Source: Bacteroidales bacterium (GTDB lineage Bacteria > Bacteroidota > Bacteroidia > Bacteroidales > Bacteroidaceae). Taken from it: 64,000 bases of DNA. The notes beneath the pieces are model-generated. The model was not told the DNA's origin and searched no databases. It was given only the letters and a program-made list of their open reading frames with translations. A program made the position numbers and the translations under genes. The DNA lies in contig SFCP01000001.1 of assembly GCA_004558535.1 (NCBI GenBank), positions 1-64,000 on the forward strand, written 5' to 3'. This document shows, piece by piece, positions 25,971-34,260 of the stretch. Position 1 is the stretch's first letter. The number at the start of each line of letters is the position of its first letter.

Positions 25971-27803
25971 TTATTGGTGAGCGGTTTCCGCTTCGGCATC
26001 GGCATACATTTTTTCGATTTCCGCGGCGTAGTGTTCGTAGACCACGCGCCTTTTTATTTTCAGCGTGTTGGTCAGTTCGCCGTTCTCCATGCTGAAGGCT
26101 GCTGGGAGCAGGATAAATCGTTTTATCTGCTCGTAGTGTGCCAGGTCCTGCTGCAATGTTTCGATGCGGTCGGCTATCATTTTTACGATTTGAGCATTTT
26201 GGCAAAGCTCTTTGCGCGAAGCGAAGGCGATGCCGTTGCTTTCGGCGTATTTTTCCAGCATTTCGTAGGCCGGTACAATCAGTGCGGAAACGAATTTGTG
26301 CTTGTCGGCCACGACTACGACCTGTTCGATATATCGGTCAATGGCGAGTTTCGTTTCTATCATCTGCGGAGCGATGTATTTCCCGTTGGAAGTTTTGAAC
26401 AAGTCCTTGATGCGTTCTTTCAGGAAGAGCTCATCGTCTTTCATATAGCCTGCATCGCCTGTGTGAAACCAGCCTTCGGCATCGATGGCGGCTTTTGTGG
26501 CGCTTTCCCGCTTGTAGTAGCCCGGAGTTATCGTCTTTCCGCGCAGCAGTATCTCGTCGTTGTCTGCAATTTTAATCTCGATACCGTCGATCAGCCGGCC
26601 CACGGAGCCCGGCGTGATGACTTTGCCGAGGATGTCGCAGGAGACGGTGGCCGTCGACTCCGTCAGGCCGTAGCCCACAACCATGTTGATGCCGGCTGCA
26701 TGGACGAAGCGTTCCACTTTGGAAGCCACGGCGGCGCCGGCAGTGGGGAAGAAATTGGCGCGTTCCAGTCCCAGTGTCTTTCGCAGCAGACGTATGATGG
26801 TGCGGTCGTAGAGTTTGTATTTCAGGGAGAGCGCAATGGGTGGCGTCAGTCCTTTGGATTTGTAGGCAGTCCAGTAGCGGTTGCCCGTTTCGAGTGCTTG
26901 GCGGATCAGTTGTCGCTCCATGAACGAGCCGTTGTCCATCTTGTCGAGCACAGCTTGGTAGACCTTTTCCCAGAATCGGGGGACGCTGCACATACACGAG
27001 GGATGTACCTCTTGCAGCGAGCGCAGGACATCGGCCGGGCGCAGGTTGATGGCCAGCTGTGCCCCTTCGGCCAGACACAGGTAGCTCCAGGCGCGTTCGA
27101 ACACGTGGGTAAAGGGCAGGAAATTAAGGATTACGTCCTTGTCGTCAAGGGGTAGCACGGCATCATTTACCCGGAAGCCCTCGTGATACATGCCATAGGT
27201 GAGCATGACCCCCTTGCTGTCGCCCGTAGTGCCGCTGGTATAGAGAATGTTGGCCAGATCGTCCATTTTGGCGTCTGCCTGGCGGCGTTCCAGTTCGTCT
27301 TTGTGTTTGCGACTGCGTCCCAATTCCAGGAAATCGTCGAAGTAGATGGACAGGTGGTCGTTTGGATTTTTACGGACAGAGCGGTCGAAGATAATAATCC
27401 GCTCCAGCGTGTGGCAGAGCGAGATGACGCTGAAGGCCACATCGTACTGCATTTGTTCGCCCACGAAGAGGTATCTCACTTCGGCGTCTTTGATCATGAA
27501 TGACACCTGTGCGCCGCTGCTTGTGGCGTAGAAGGGAATGGTGACGGCGCGGATGCCATAGGCGCCAAAGTCCACAAAGAGACATTCGGGCTTGTTTTGT
27601 GAGAATACGGCGATGTTTTCCTGCACGCCGACGCCGAGCGCCAGCAGCGAGTGGGACACGTCGTTGACCTGTGCCGCAAATTTGCGCCAGGTAATGGCCC
27701 GCCAGGCGTTGATGTCATAGTCGCGGTAGGACAGGGCTACCTTGTCTTGATACCGTTCGGCCTGTTTGTGGATAAGTTTCGAGAGGTGGCAATTGTTAAG
27801 CAT
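25971..27803 (-). CDS. Long-chain fatty acid-CoA ligase (AMP-forming)
   Basis: A 610-residue member of the adenylate-forming family that activates fatty acids to acyl-CoA through an acyl-AMP. The P-loop is ILYTSGTTGDSKGVMLTYG near residue 187; FLPFTHVFERAWSY follows near 230; the A5 motif is VVGYGLTESTATVS near 385; A8 is GWFHTGDAGYMKDDELFLKE near 435. The C-terminal lid includes TSNGKYIAPQMIETKL with the catalytic Lys of the GKYIAP type. It has a full promoter at 27888-27919 and ends at the bidirectional terminator, so it is a single-gene unit. Substrate chain length is inferred from the family, not seen. Confidence 0.93.
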   Translation of the reverse strand: MLNNCHLSKLIHKQAERYQDKVALSYRDYDINAWRAITWRKFAAQVNDVSHSLLALGVGVQENIAVFSQNKPECLFVDFGAYGIRAVTIPFYATSSGAQVSFMIKDAEVRYLFVGEQMQYDVAFSVISLCHTLERIIIFDRSVRKNPNDHLSIYFDDFLELGRSRKHKDELERRQADAKMDDLANILYTSGTTGDSKGVMLTYGMYHEGFRVNDAVLPLDDKDVILNFLPFTHVFERAWSYLCLAEGAQLAINLRPADVLRSLQEVHPSCMCSVPRFWEKVYQAVLDKMDNGSFMERQLIRQALETGNRYWTAYKSKGLTPPIALSLKYKLYDRTIIRLLRKTLGLERANFFPTAGAAVASKVERFVHAAGINMVVGYGLTESTATVSCDILGKVITPGSVGRLIDGIEIKIADNDEILLRGKTITPGYYKRESATKAAIDAEGWFHTGDAGYMKDDELFLKERIKDLFKTSNGKYIAPQMIETKLAIDRYIEQVVVVADKHKFVSALIVPAYEMLEKYAESNGIAFASRKELCQNAQIVKMIADRIETLQQDLAHYEQIKRFILLPAAFSMENGELTNTLKIKRRVVYEHYAAEIEKMYADAEAETAHQ

Positions 27804-27887
27804 GATTTCCTCGTTTTTTAGGGCAGGGCGGCGCGGCCGCAGTCAGCGTTCACCCGTAATATCTTCCCGTGTAGTGGAAGTATGTGG

Positions 27888-27919
27888 CAAATGTAAGGGT
27901 TTATTTCGTAACGGACAAA
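27888..27919 (-). promoter_or_regulatory. Promoter of the acyl-CoA ligase gene
   Basis: On the minus strand TTTG (27916-27919), 20 nt, TACATTTG (27888-27895). It gives a leader of about 75-80 nt. Confidence 0.85.
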
Positions 27920-28059
27920 TTATCTGCTTGGGAAAGCGGCCCGGCGGACAAAAGGATGGGAAAAAGCGAAAGGGCGGCGGGGGCGCCGGTGTGCGGAGTA
28001 TGCAGCCCTAATAAAGCTTAAAACACGTTTTTAGGGCGGAAAAATGCGAAAAATCGACT

Positions 28060-28090
28060 TGTGCAAGTCGCCGGAAGTGCATAATTTTGC
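28060..28090 (+). promoter_or_regulatory. Promoter of hppA
   Basis: TTG (28060-28062), 20 nt, TAATTTTG (28083-28090). The leader to the ATG at 28180 is about 80 nt. The 140 bp between the two divergent promoters contain no gene. Confidence 0.8.
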
Positions 28091-28179
28091 CTTGCACGGC
28101 TGCCGCTTTCCGCCTTGTGGCAGGGGAGCATCTGCCGTTTGCCCGTTCTGCGAAATCAACACCTTAAATCACACATCTT

Positions 28180-30384
28180 ATGAGCAACATTCCATTGGTA
28201 TTCTGGTTGGTGCCGATAGCCGGCGTCGTGGCATTGGCGATGGCTTGGCACTTTTTTCGCGTCATGATGCGCGAGCAGGAGGGTACACCCCGTATGCGGG
28301 AGATTGCAGCCTATGTGCGGCATGGCGCCATGGCTTACCTGAAGCAGCAGTACAAGGTAGTGGGCATCGTCTTTGCCGTACTGGCCGTTCTGTTTGCCCT
28401 GATGGCCTACGTCCTCAAGGTGCAAAATCCCTGGGTGCCGTTTGCCTTTCTCACGGGCGGCCTCTTCTCGGGCCTGGCAGGCTTTTTCGGCATGAAGACC
28501 GCCACCTACGCCTCGGCGCGTACGGCCAACGCAGCCCGCTCGGGCCTGGACCGCGGACTGCGTATTGCTTTCCGCAGCGGCGCGGTGATGGGCTTGGTCG
28601 TAGTGGGCCTTGGGCTGATCGACATCGCCATGTGGTTTCTCATCCTCAACTGTTTTTATGCCGGTGAGCCCATGGCACTCGTCACGATTACGACCACGAT
28701 GCTGACCTTTGGCATGGGTGCTTCGACCCAAGCCCTCTTTGCGCGTGTCGGCGGCGGCATCTATACCAAGGCTGCCGACGTGGGGGCCGACTTGGTGGGC
28801 AAGGTCGAGGCCAATATCCCCGAGGACGACCCGCGCAACCCCGCCACGATTGCCGACAACGTGGGGGACAATGTGGGCGACGTGGCCGGTATGGGCGCCG
28901 ACCTTTACGAGAGCTACTGCGGCTCCATCCTGTCCACCGCAGCCCTGGGTGCGACGGCCTTTGCCATGAATGGGGAGATGCAGGTCAAGGCTGTGATTGC
29001 CCCGATGGCTATTGCGGCCATCGGCATCTTCCTGTCGCTCTTTGGTATCTACGCGGTACGGACGCGCGAGGGGGCGACGATGCGGGACTTGCTCCGTGCG
29101 CTGGGCCGCGGCACCAATCTCAGTGCCGTGCTGATAGCCCTTGCTTCGTTTGCCATCCTTTACCTGTTGGGAATGGAGAACTGGTGGGGCCTGTCGCTGT
29201 CGGTTGTGACGGGACTGCTGGCGGGTGTCATCATCGGACAGGCTACCGAGTACTACACCTCGCAGAGTTACCGGCCGACAAAGTCGATTGCCGAAGCCTC
29301 GCAGACCGGTTCGGCCACGGTTATCATCAAGGGAATAGGCACGGGCATGATTTCCACGATGGTGCCGGTCGTCACCATTTCGGTGGCCATCCTGCTCAGT
29401 TTCCTCTTTGCCAATGGTTTTGACCTTTCGATGGGCACTGCGTCCATCAGCCGTGGACTTTACGGCATCGGCATAGCCGCCGTGGGCATGCTCTCTACGC
29501 TGGGCATCACGCTGGCCACCGATGCCTACGGCCCGATAGCCGACAATGCCGGCGGCAATGCCGAGATGAGCGGACTGGGCGAGGAGGTGCGCCACCGCAC
29601 CGACGCCCTTGACGCACTGGGCAACACGACGGCTGCCACGGGCAAGGGCTTTGCCATCGGTTCGGCCGCGCTGACGGCACTCGCCCTGCTGGCCTCCTAC
29701 GTCGAGGAGATAAAGATTGCGATGGTCAGGGCCGCAGAGGGCGGTCGGCAGTTCCTCGATGCCGCCGGCAACGCCTTTGACCCCTCCGCGGCGGGCATCA
29801 ACGAATTTATGACCTACTTCCAGGTGACGCTGATCAATCCCAAGGTGCTCACCGGTGCCTTTATCGGCGCGATGGCGGCGTTTCTGTTCTGCGGACTGAC
29901 GATGGGCGCAGTGGGCCGGGCTGCCGGCGCGATGGTGGACGAGGTGCGCCGCCAATTCCGCGAGCGCAAGGGCATCCTGGAGGGCAAGGCCACGCCCGAC
30001 TATGGCCGTTGCGTGGAGATCAGCACCCGTAGCGCGCAGCGCGAGATGATTGTGCCGTCGCTCCTGGCCATCATCATTCCGATTGTCGTCGGGTTGGTGC
30101 TCGGCGTGGGCGGTGTGTTGGGCTTGCTGACCGGCGGATTGGCTGCCGGCTTCACGCTGGCCGTCTTCATGTCGAATGCAGGCGGTGCCTGGGACAATGC
30201 CAAGAAGTACGTCGAGGAGGGTAATTTTGGCGGCAAGGGCAGTGCTTGCCACAAGGCTACCGTCGTGGGCGACACCGTGGGCGACCCGTTCAAGGATACC
30301 AGTGGTCCGTCGCTCAACATCCTGATCAAGCTCATGTCGATGGTCAGCATTGTGATGGCCGGCCTCACTGTGGCCTGCGCCTAA
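28180..30384 (+). CDS. hppA: Membrane-bound ion-translocating pyrophosphatase
   Basis: A 734-residue polytopic membrane protein (about 16 helices) that couples pyrophosphate hydrolysis to cation pumping. The substrate site is seen in DVGADLVGKVEANIPEDDPR and NVGDNVGDVAGMGADL near residues 200-245, and again in DAYGPIADNAGGNAEMS near 448 and NAGGAWDNAKKYVE with GDTVGDPFKDTSGPS near the end. The potassium signature is GNTTAATGKG: Ala485 and Gly488 stand where potassium-independent enzymes have Lys and Thr, so this is the K-dependent class, whose members pump sodium, protons or both. Ion choice cannot be fixed by eye. The gene has its own promoter and faces away from the fatty acid ligase. Confidence 0.96.
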   Translation: MSNIPLVFWLVPIAGVVALAMAWHFFRVMMREQEGTPRMREIAAYVRHGAMAYLKQQYKVVGIVFAVLAVLFALMAYVLKVQNPWVPFAFLTGGLFSGLAGFFGMKTATYASARTANAARSGLDRGLRIAFRSGAVMGLVVVGLGLIDIAMWFLILNCFYAGEPMALVTITTTMLTFGMGASTQALFARVGGGIYTKAADVGADLVGKVEANIPEDDPRNPATIADNVGDNVGDVAGMGADLYESYCGSILSTAALGATAFAMNGEMQVKAVIAPMAIAAIGIFLSLFGIYAVRTREGATMRDLLRALGRGTNLSAVLIALASFAILYLLGMENWWGLSLSVVTGLLAGVIIGQATEYYTSQSYRPTKSIAEASQTGSATVIIKGIGTGMISTMVPVVTISVAILLSFLFANGFDLSMGTASISRGLYGIGIAAVGMLSTLGITLATDAYGPIADNAGGNAEMSGLGEEVRHRTDALDALGNTTAATGKGFAIGSAALTALALLASYVEEIKIAMVRAAEGGRQFLDAAGNAFDPSAAGINEFMTYFQVTLINPKVLTGAFIGAMAAFLFCGLTMGAVGRAAGAMVDEVRRQFRERKGILEGKATPDYGRCVEISTRSAQREMIVPSLLAIIIPIVVGLVLGVGGVLGLLTGGLAAGFTLAVFMSNAGGAWDNAKKYVEEGNFGGKGSACHKATVVGDTVGDPFKDTSGPSLNILIKLMSMVSIVMAGLTVACA

Positions 30385-30556
30385 GCCGGGCGTCCTGTCC
30401 GCAGTGCCTTGCCCTCTTCATGGCGTCCCTTCCGCTTCCTGCCACACCCGCCTTCTTTCTCCACCAAGGCCCGTTGTGCTTTCGCCGGAGCAACCGCCGT
30501 CTGTCTCGGCGGCCGACAGGGATTTTCGAAGGGGCCCGGGGCGTATTGAGGCGGGC

Positions 30557-30861
30557 GGGAAAGTGCACAGAAGTGCATAGGTAGATTTAACGTAAACTTT
30601 CCTAAAGGGCCGTTTTGTGCCGGAATTTTCCTAAGGCACGGCGGCCCTTTTTCCCTAAGTACCGACTAATTTCAACCAACCGGGACGTAGATAAAACCAA
30701 GTGCCTTGTAGTTTTTCGTAAGTGCTTTGCAGTTTTGTCCCTGCCAAGGAGGTAAAAAAGGAGGAAGCCGCTTGCTGTGTACGGCTTCCTCCTTTGTTGG
30801 GACAAATATACTGCTTTTTTCGGCGAAAAGCAAATCCGGCCTTTCCCGTTTTAACATTTCT
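30557..30861 (-). repeat. Dispersed promoter-hairpin repeat, copy C
   Basis: Leftward copy: TTTG (30831-30834), exactly 20 nt, TATATTTG (30803-30810), stem AAAGGAGGAAGCCG (30757-30770 with 30782-30795) and U-run. One of the usual iterons is altered and the GCAGGCAGGACC spacer reads CTGCCAAGGAGGT instead. It begins 7 bp after the stop of the zinc-repeat gene, running in the same direction. The 170 bp between hppA and this copy (30385-30556) hold no gene and no clear terminator. Confidence 0.88.
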
Positions 30862-30867
30862 CCGGGC

Positions 30868-31905
30868 TTACTCCATGACGGGGCGAACGGACTGGGCATA
30901 GCTGCGGTCGCTCCAAAAGGTGGTGTAGCCGTCGGCGTTGAGGCTCATGCCGCCGGCCGTATGCGTGTTGCTGTTGTGCGGCGTGGAGGCCCAGAAGTAG
31001 CCCACTTCGTCCTTGTATCCCACGCTCTTTCCCTCGCGGTAGCCTGCGGCGGGGAAGAAGATGGACTTGCCGTTCTTCTTGGAGGTAAACCGCATGCCCG
31101 GGACACCGTCCTGCGTCACCCACACGTTGTCGCAGCCGCGCATCAGCTCCTCAAATTCTGCCATGGTGGGCATGCGCCACTTGCCGCCCCATTTGGCGCG
31201 GGCCGCATCGTAGGTGGCGTCGCCCTTGATGTCGGAAAGGCTCATGCCCGAGGTGGCGCTCGTGCGGTAATCCTCGTGCGTGGTGATTTCGCCCCAGGCA
31301 TAGTAGTTGCCATACTCGGCGGGGCTTGCCGCACCCTCGTTGCAGGTGGCCCATTTGACGCTGAGGCCCAGGTCTACCCACTCGTGTCCCTCGTGCTGCC
31401 CCGTGGTGGGGTGGTTGCCTCCATAGGGACATTCCTCGCAGAGCTTTCCGCACATCGCACACTTGGGGTGATTGCCCTTGTGCGGACAGCGTTCCTTGTA
31501 CTCGCCACAGGTGACGCATTTGGGGTGATTGCCGACGTACGGGCATTCCTCCCGCACCTTACCGCAGACGGTGCATTTGGGATGGTCGCCGTGGTATTCG
31601 CACTTTTCCTTCACGCGGTTGCAGGTGGGGCACTTGGGGTGATGGCCGCCGTACTCGCAGCTTTCAGTCAGTTTGCCGCAGGTGGAACACTTGGGGTGAT
31701 TGCCCTTGAATGCACAGTGCTCCTTGTACTCCCCGCAGGTGGCGCATTTGGGGTGCTTGCCTTTGTATGCACAGGAAGGTATGGCTTTTCCGCAAACCTT
31801 GCACGTTTCGATTGTTACAGGGTCCTGTGCTGACAGGCTCAGGGGCAGGGCCAGCAGGACGCAGAGGGAGAAGAGAAAGGTGAAAAAGGGGGTTCTTTGC
31901 ATCAT
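30868..31905 (-). CDS. Secreted protein with seven 19-residue CCCH repeats and a FISUMP domain
   Basis: A 345-residue exported protein. Signal peptide residues 1-26 (LPLSLSAQDP). From residue 35, seven tandem units of exactly 19 residues start at 35, 54, 73, 92, 111, 130 and 149, each of the form C-x2-C-x6-C-x5-H-P-K (for example CATCGEYKEHCAFKGNHPK). Three Cys and one His per unit could bind a zinc ion. From about residue 172 follows a Fibrobacter succinogenes major-paralogue (FISUMP) domain: GHEWVDLGLSVKWATCNEG, YGNYYAWGEI, KWRMPTMAEFEEL, YFWAST. Its function is unknown. The start at 31905 (MMQRTPFFTF) is chosen because the signal peptide follows at once; a longer frame adds 38 residues without sense. 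A TAGTTTTG box lies at 32055-32062. Confidence 0.85.
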   Translation of the reverse strand: MMQRTPFFTFLFSLCVLLALPLSLSAQDPVTIETCKVCGKAIPSCAYKGKHPKCATCGEYKEHCAFKGNHPKCSTCGKLTESCEYGGHHPKCPTCNRVKEKCEYHGDHPKCTVCGKVREECPYVGNHPKCVTCGEYKERCPHKGNHPKCAMCGKLCEECPYGGNHPTTGQHEGHEWVDLGLSVKWATCNEGAASPAEYGNYYAWGEITTHEDYRTSATSGMSLSDIKGDATYDAARAKWGGKWRMPTMAEFEELMRGCDNVWVTQDGVPGMRFTSKKNGKSIFFPAAGYREGKSVGYKDEVGYFWASTPHNSNTHTAGGMSLNADGYTTFWSDRSYAQSVRPVME

Positions 31906-32096
31906 GGTGTATTTGTGTTTTTGAGTAATTGCGGTTGCGTGCTGCGTGGGGTCGCACTGTGTGTTCTCCGTTCCGGCATAGTCGTGGCGGTATCGGTCCT
32001 GCGAAAATTTGTTGTCCACGCGGTGTTTTCTATTAAGCTCTTGCTTAGCTGCTGCAAAACTACAATTTTTATTCTAAATGCCTCTTAATTTTTCCG

Positions 32097-32133
32097 GCAA
32101 AAAGCAAGCCCCGGCTCATTGAGGGCCGGGGCT
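32097..32133 (-). terminator. Terminator of the peptide transporter gene
   Basis: Read leftward, GCCCCGG pairs with CCGGGGC (32126-32132 with 32108-32114) and is followed by TTGCTTTTTG. It lies about 43 bp beyond the transporter stop. Confidence 0.8.
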
Positions 32134-32175
32134 GCTGTTACGATAGGTAATAAAATGGATGAGGCCCAACCTTCT

Positions 32176-33729
32176 TTATGCAGTCATGCGATTGAGCTTT
32201 TTCAGCAGGGCAAACATAACCAAAGCACTGATTAAGCAGAGTGCAATGAGGATTCCCCAGTTGTACATAAGCGGTATTTTATTCCAAAGCATAGAGGGGA
32301 TGGAGCTAAGGTAGTTTCCGATGGCCGTTGCCACGAACCATCCACCCATCATCATGCCTTTATATTTGGGCGGTGCCACTTTCGATACAAAGCTGATGCC
32401 CATCGGCGAAAGCAGTAGCTCGGCCAAAGTCAACGTAAAGTAGGTAGAAATCAACCATGAGGGCGAAAGGATGCTCTGCGTTTCGTTTTCTGCCAAATTC
32501 ATGGGCGAAATCAAATCTGTGGAAGCCAGGGTAATTACACCGAAACCTATGGCAGCTACCAGCATACCCAAGCCAATACGAGCCGGTGCACTGACGGGTT
32601 TGCCTTTCTTCTCGAGTGCGCTGAAGAAAATCATACTGAACGGCGTCAATGCTACTACAAAGAAGGGATTAAATTGCTGGAAGTCGGAGGGCTGAGAGTA
32701 AGTAGGATTGTCCATAGTCATAAATAGGGCGTAGGCTCCGGCCCACATTGCCAACGTAGCAATACCGCAGATGATTCGCGAAGAACTTTTTTTGGATTGG
32801 AAAACCGCAAAACCGGTGTACACCGAGAATGCAATTAATGCCAAACTGAAGATGTTGAACCAAATTCGCATGTTGTCGGCAACTTCAAGGTTGGTATATT
32901 TTTTTGCAAAGAACGTCAGTGCGGATCCATTCTGATGGAATGCCATCCAAAAGAAGATTACTACTGCAAAAACAAGCAGTAAGGCTACAATACGGTCTTT
33001 CGTTTGCTTGGGAGTCAGTACTTCGGCATTGCTGTTTTGCTCTTTGGCTTGCTTAGCCGTTACATCGGCATGCTTGAACCAGTTGCGGAAAGCAAAATAA
33101 ATGACGGCCGAAATTATCAGCGATATACAGGCCACGCCAAAGCAGAGTCCATAACCACCGTAAAGGACTTCCAAATAGGCAGGCGAGTTGTTTGCGGCAT
33201 CGTAGACCATTCCATACTGTCCCAAATACCAGTTGGTAATCCATTTAGCCATTCCCGGTGCAAACATGGCACCAATATTAATGGCCATATAGAACAGGCT
33301 GAAAGCCGAATCACGCCGTGAAGCATACTGCGGACTGTCATACAGGTTGCCCACAAGCACTTGCAGGTTGCCCTTGAAGAGGCCAGTTCCCAACGAAACG
33401 CAAGCCAAACCGGCGTACATGGTAATTTCGCCGGTCAAAGTGGCTTCCGTGGGAATGGCTAAGCCTAAATAACCGAGAAACATGGTAACAAAACCAAGGG
33501 TTACGCACTTTCCGTAACCGATTTTGTCTGCCAGCATGCCACCGAAAAGTGGAGCGAAGTAAACTACAGCCAAAAAGATGGCATAAATCTGACCGGCATG
33601 AGATTCTGACCACCCAAATTTAGCCTGCATAAACAGGGTAAAGATGGCCAGCATGGTGTAATAACCGAAACGTTCGCCGGTGTTGGCAAGGGCAAGGGCA
33701 TACAGTCCTTTAGGTTGTCCTTCAAACAT
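32176..33729 (-). CDS. Proton-dependent oligopeptide transporter (POT/PTR2, MFS)
   Basis: A 517-residue membrane protein with about 14 helices. The POT signature is seen at the start (LANTGERFGYYTMLAIFTLF, the ExxERFxYY-type motif in helix 1), followed by FAPLFGGMLADKIGYGKCVT (second family motif) and ALEKKGKPVSAPARIGLGML late in the protein. It imports di- and tripeptides with protons across the inner membrane. Base composition is visibly less GC-rich than the neighbours (about 45-52% in lines sampled by eye against about 60%), so recent transfer or different codon selection is possible. It follows ybaK by 41 bp in the same direction, and a terminator follows. Confidence 0.93.
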   Translation of the reverse strand: MFEGQPKGLYALALANTGERFGYYTMLAIFTLFMQAKFGWSESHAGQIYAIFLAVVYFAPLFGGMLADKIGYGKCVTLGFVTMFLGYLGLAIPTEATLTGEITMYAGLACVSLGTGLFKGNLQVLVGNLYDSPQYASRRDSAFSLFYMAINIGAMFAPGMAKWITNWYLGQYGMVYDAANNSPAYLEVLYGGYGLCFGVACISLIISAVIYFAFRNWFKHADVTAKQAKEQNSNAEVLTPKQTKDRIVALLLVFAVVIFFWMAFHQNGSALTFFAKKYTNLEVADNMRIWFNIFSLALIAFSVYTGFAVFQSKKSSSRIICGIATLAMWAGAYALFMTMDNPTYSQPSDFQQFNPFFVVALTPFSMIFFSALEKKGKPVSAPARIGLGMLVAAIGFGVITLASTDLISPMNLAENETQSILSPSWLISTYFTLTLAELLLSPMGISFVSKVAPPKYKGMMMGGWFVATAIGNYLSSIPSMLWNKIPLMYNWGILIALCLISALVMFALLKKLNRMTA

Positions 33730-33770
33730 AATTTCTTTCCTTTTGAATGATTACTATTATAATTCTCTTT

Positions 33771-34253
33771 TTATTCGTCCTTGACCAAATCCGCCACTTC
33801 TCCCCGGCTTTCGCGAATGAGGTCCTGCGGCGCAATCCTAATCTGCAGGCCGCGCTGACCGGCACTGACATAGATATGAGGGAAGTCCGTGGCCGTGCGG
33901 TGAAAATAGGTGGGGAAGTGCTTCTTCATGCCGATGGGTGAACACCCACCGCGTATGTAGCCGGTCGTGGGGAGCAGTTCCTTGAGCGGAAGTGGCTCTA
34001 CCTTTTTATTACCGCTGACCCGCGCGGCCTTTTTCAGGTCTACCTCGGTATCGCCGGGCACAACGCAGACCAGGAAACCGGACTTGTCGCCGTGCAAGAC
34101 GATGGTTTTGAAGACCTGGCGTATATCTTCGTGCAAACTGTCGGCCACATGCTGCGCCGCCAAGTCGTTCTCGTCGACCTCATAAGGGATGAGTTCGTAC
34201 GCTACCTTGGCTTTGTCCAGCAGCCGCGCCACGTTCGTCTTCTGTATCTTCAT
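33771..34253 (-). CDS. ybaK: Cys-tRNA(Pro)/Cys-tRNA(Cys) deacylase (YbaK/EbsC)
   Basis: A 160-residue editing protein that hydrolyses mischarged Cys-tRNA(Pro). Family features are TNVARLLDKAKVAYELIPYE at the start, VFKTIVLHGDKSGFLVCVVP with the catalytic Lys near residue 49, AARVSGNKKVEPLPLKEL, and GYIRGGCSPIGMKKHFPTY near residue 98. Length is normal. It begins 7 bp after the uvrA stop, so the two are co-transcribed, and the peptide transporter follows. Confidence 0.94.
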   Translation of the reverse strand: MKIQKTNVARLLDKAKVAYELIPYEVDENDLAAQHVADSLHEDIRQVFKTIVLHGDKSGFLVCVVPGDTEVDLKKAARVSGNKKVEPLPLKELLPTTGYIRGGCSPIGMKKHFPTYFHRTATDFPHIYVSAGQRGLQIRIAPQDLIRESRGEVADLVKDE

Positions 34254-34260
34254 GCTGTTT

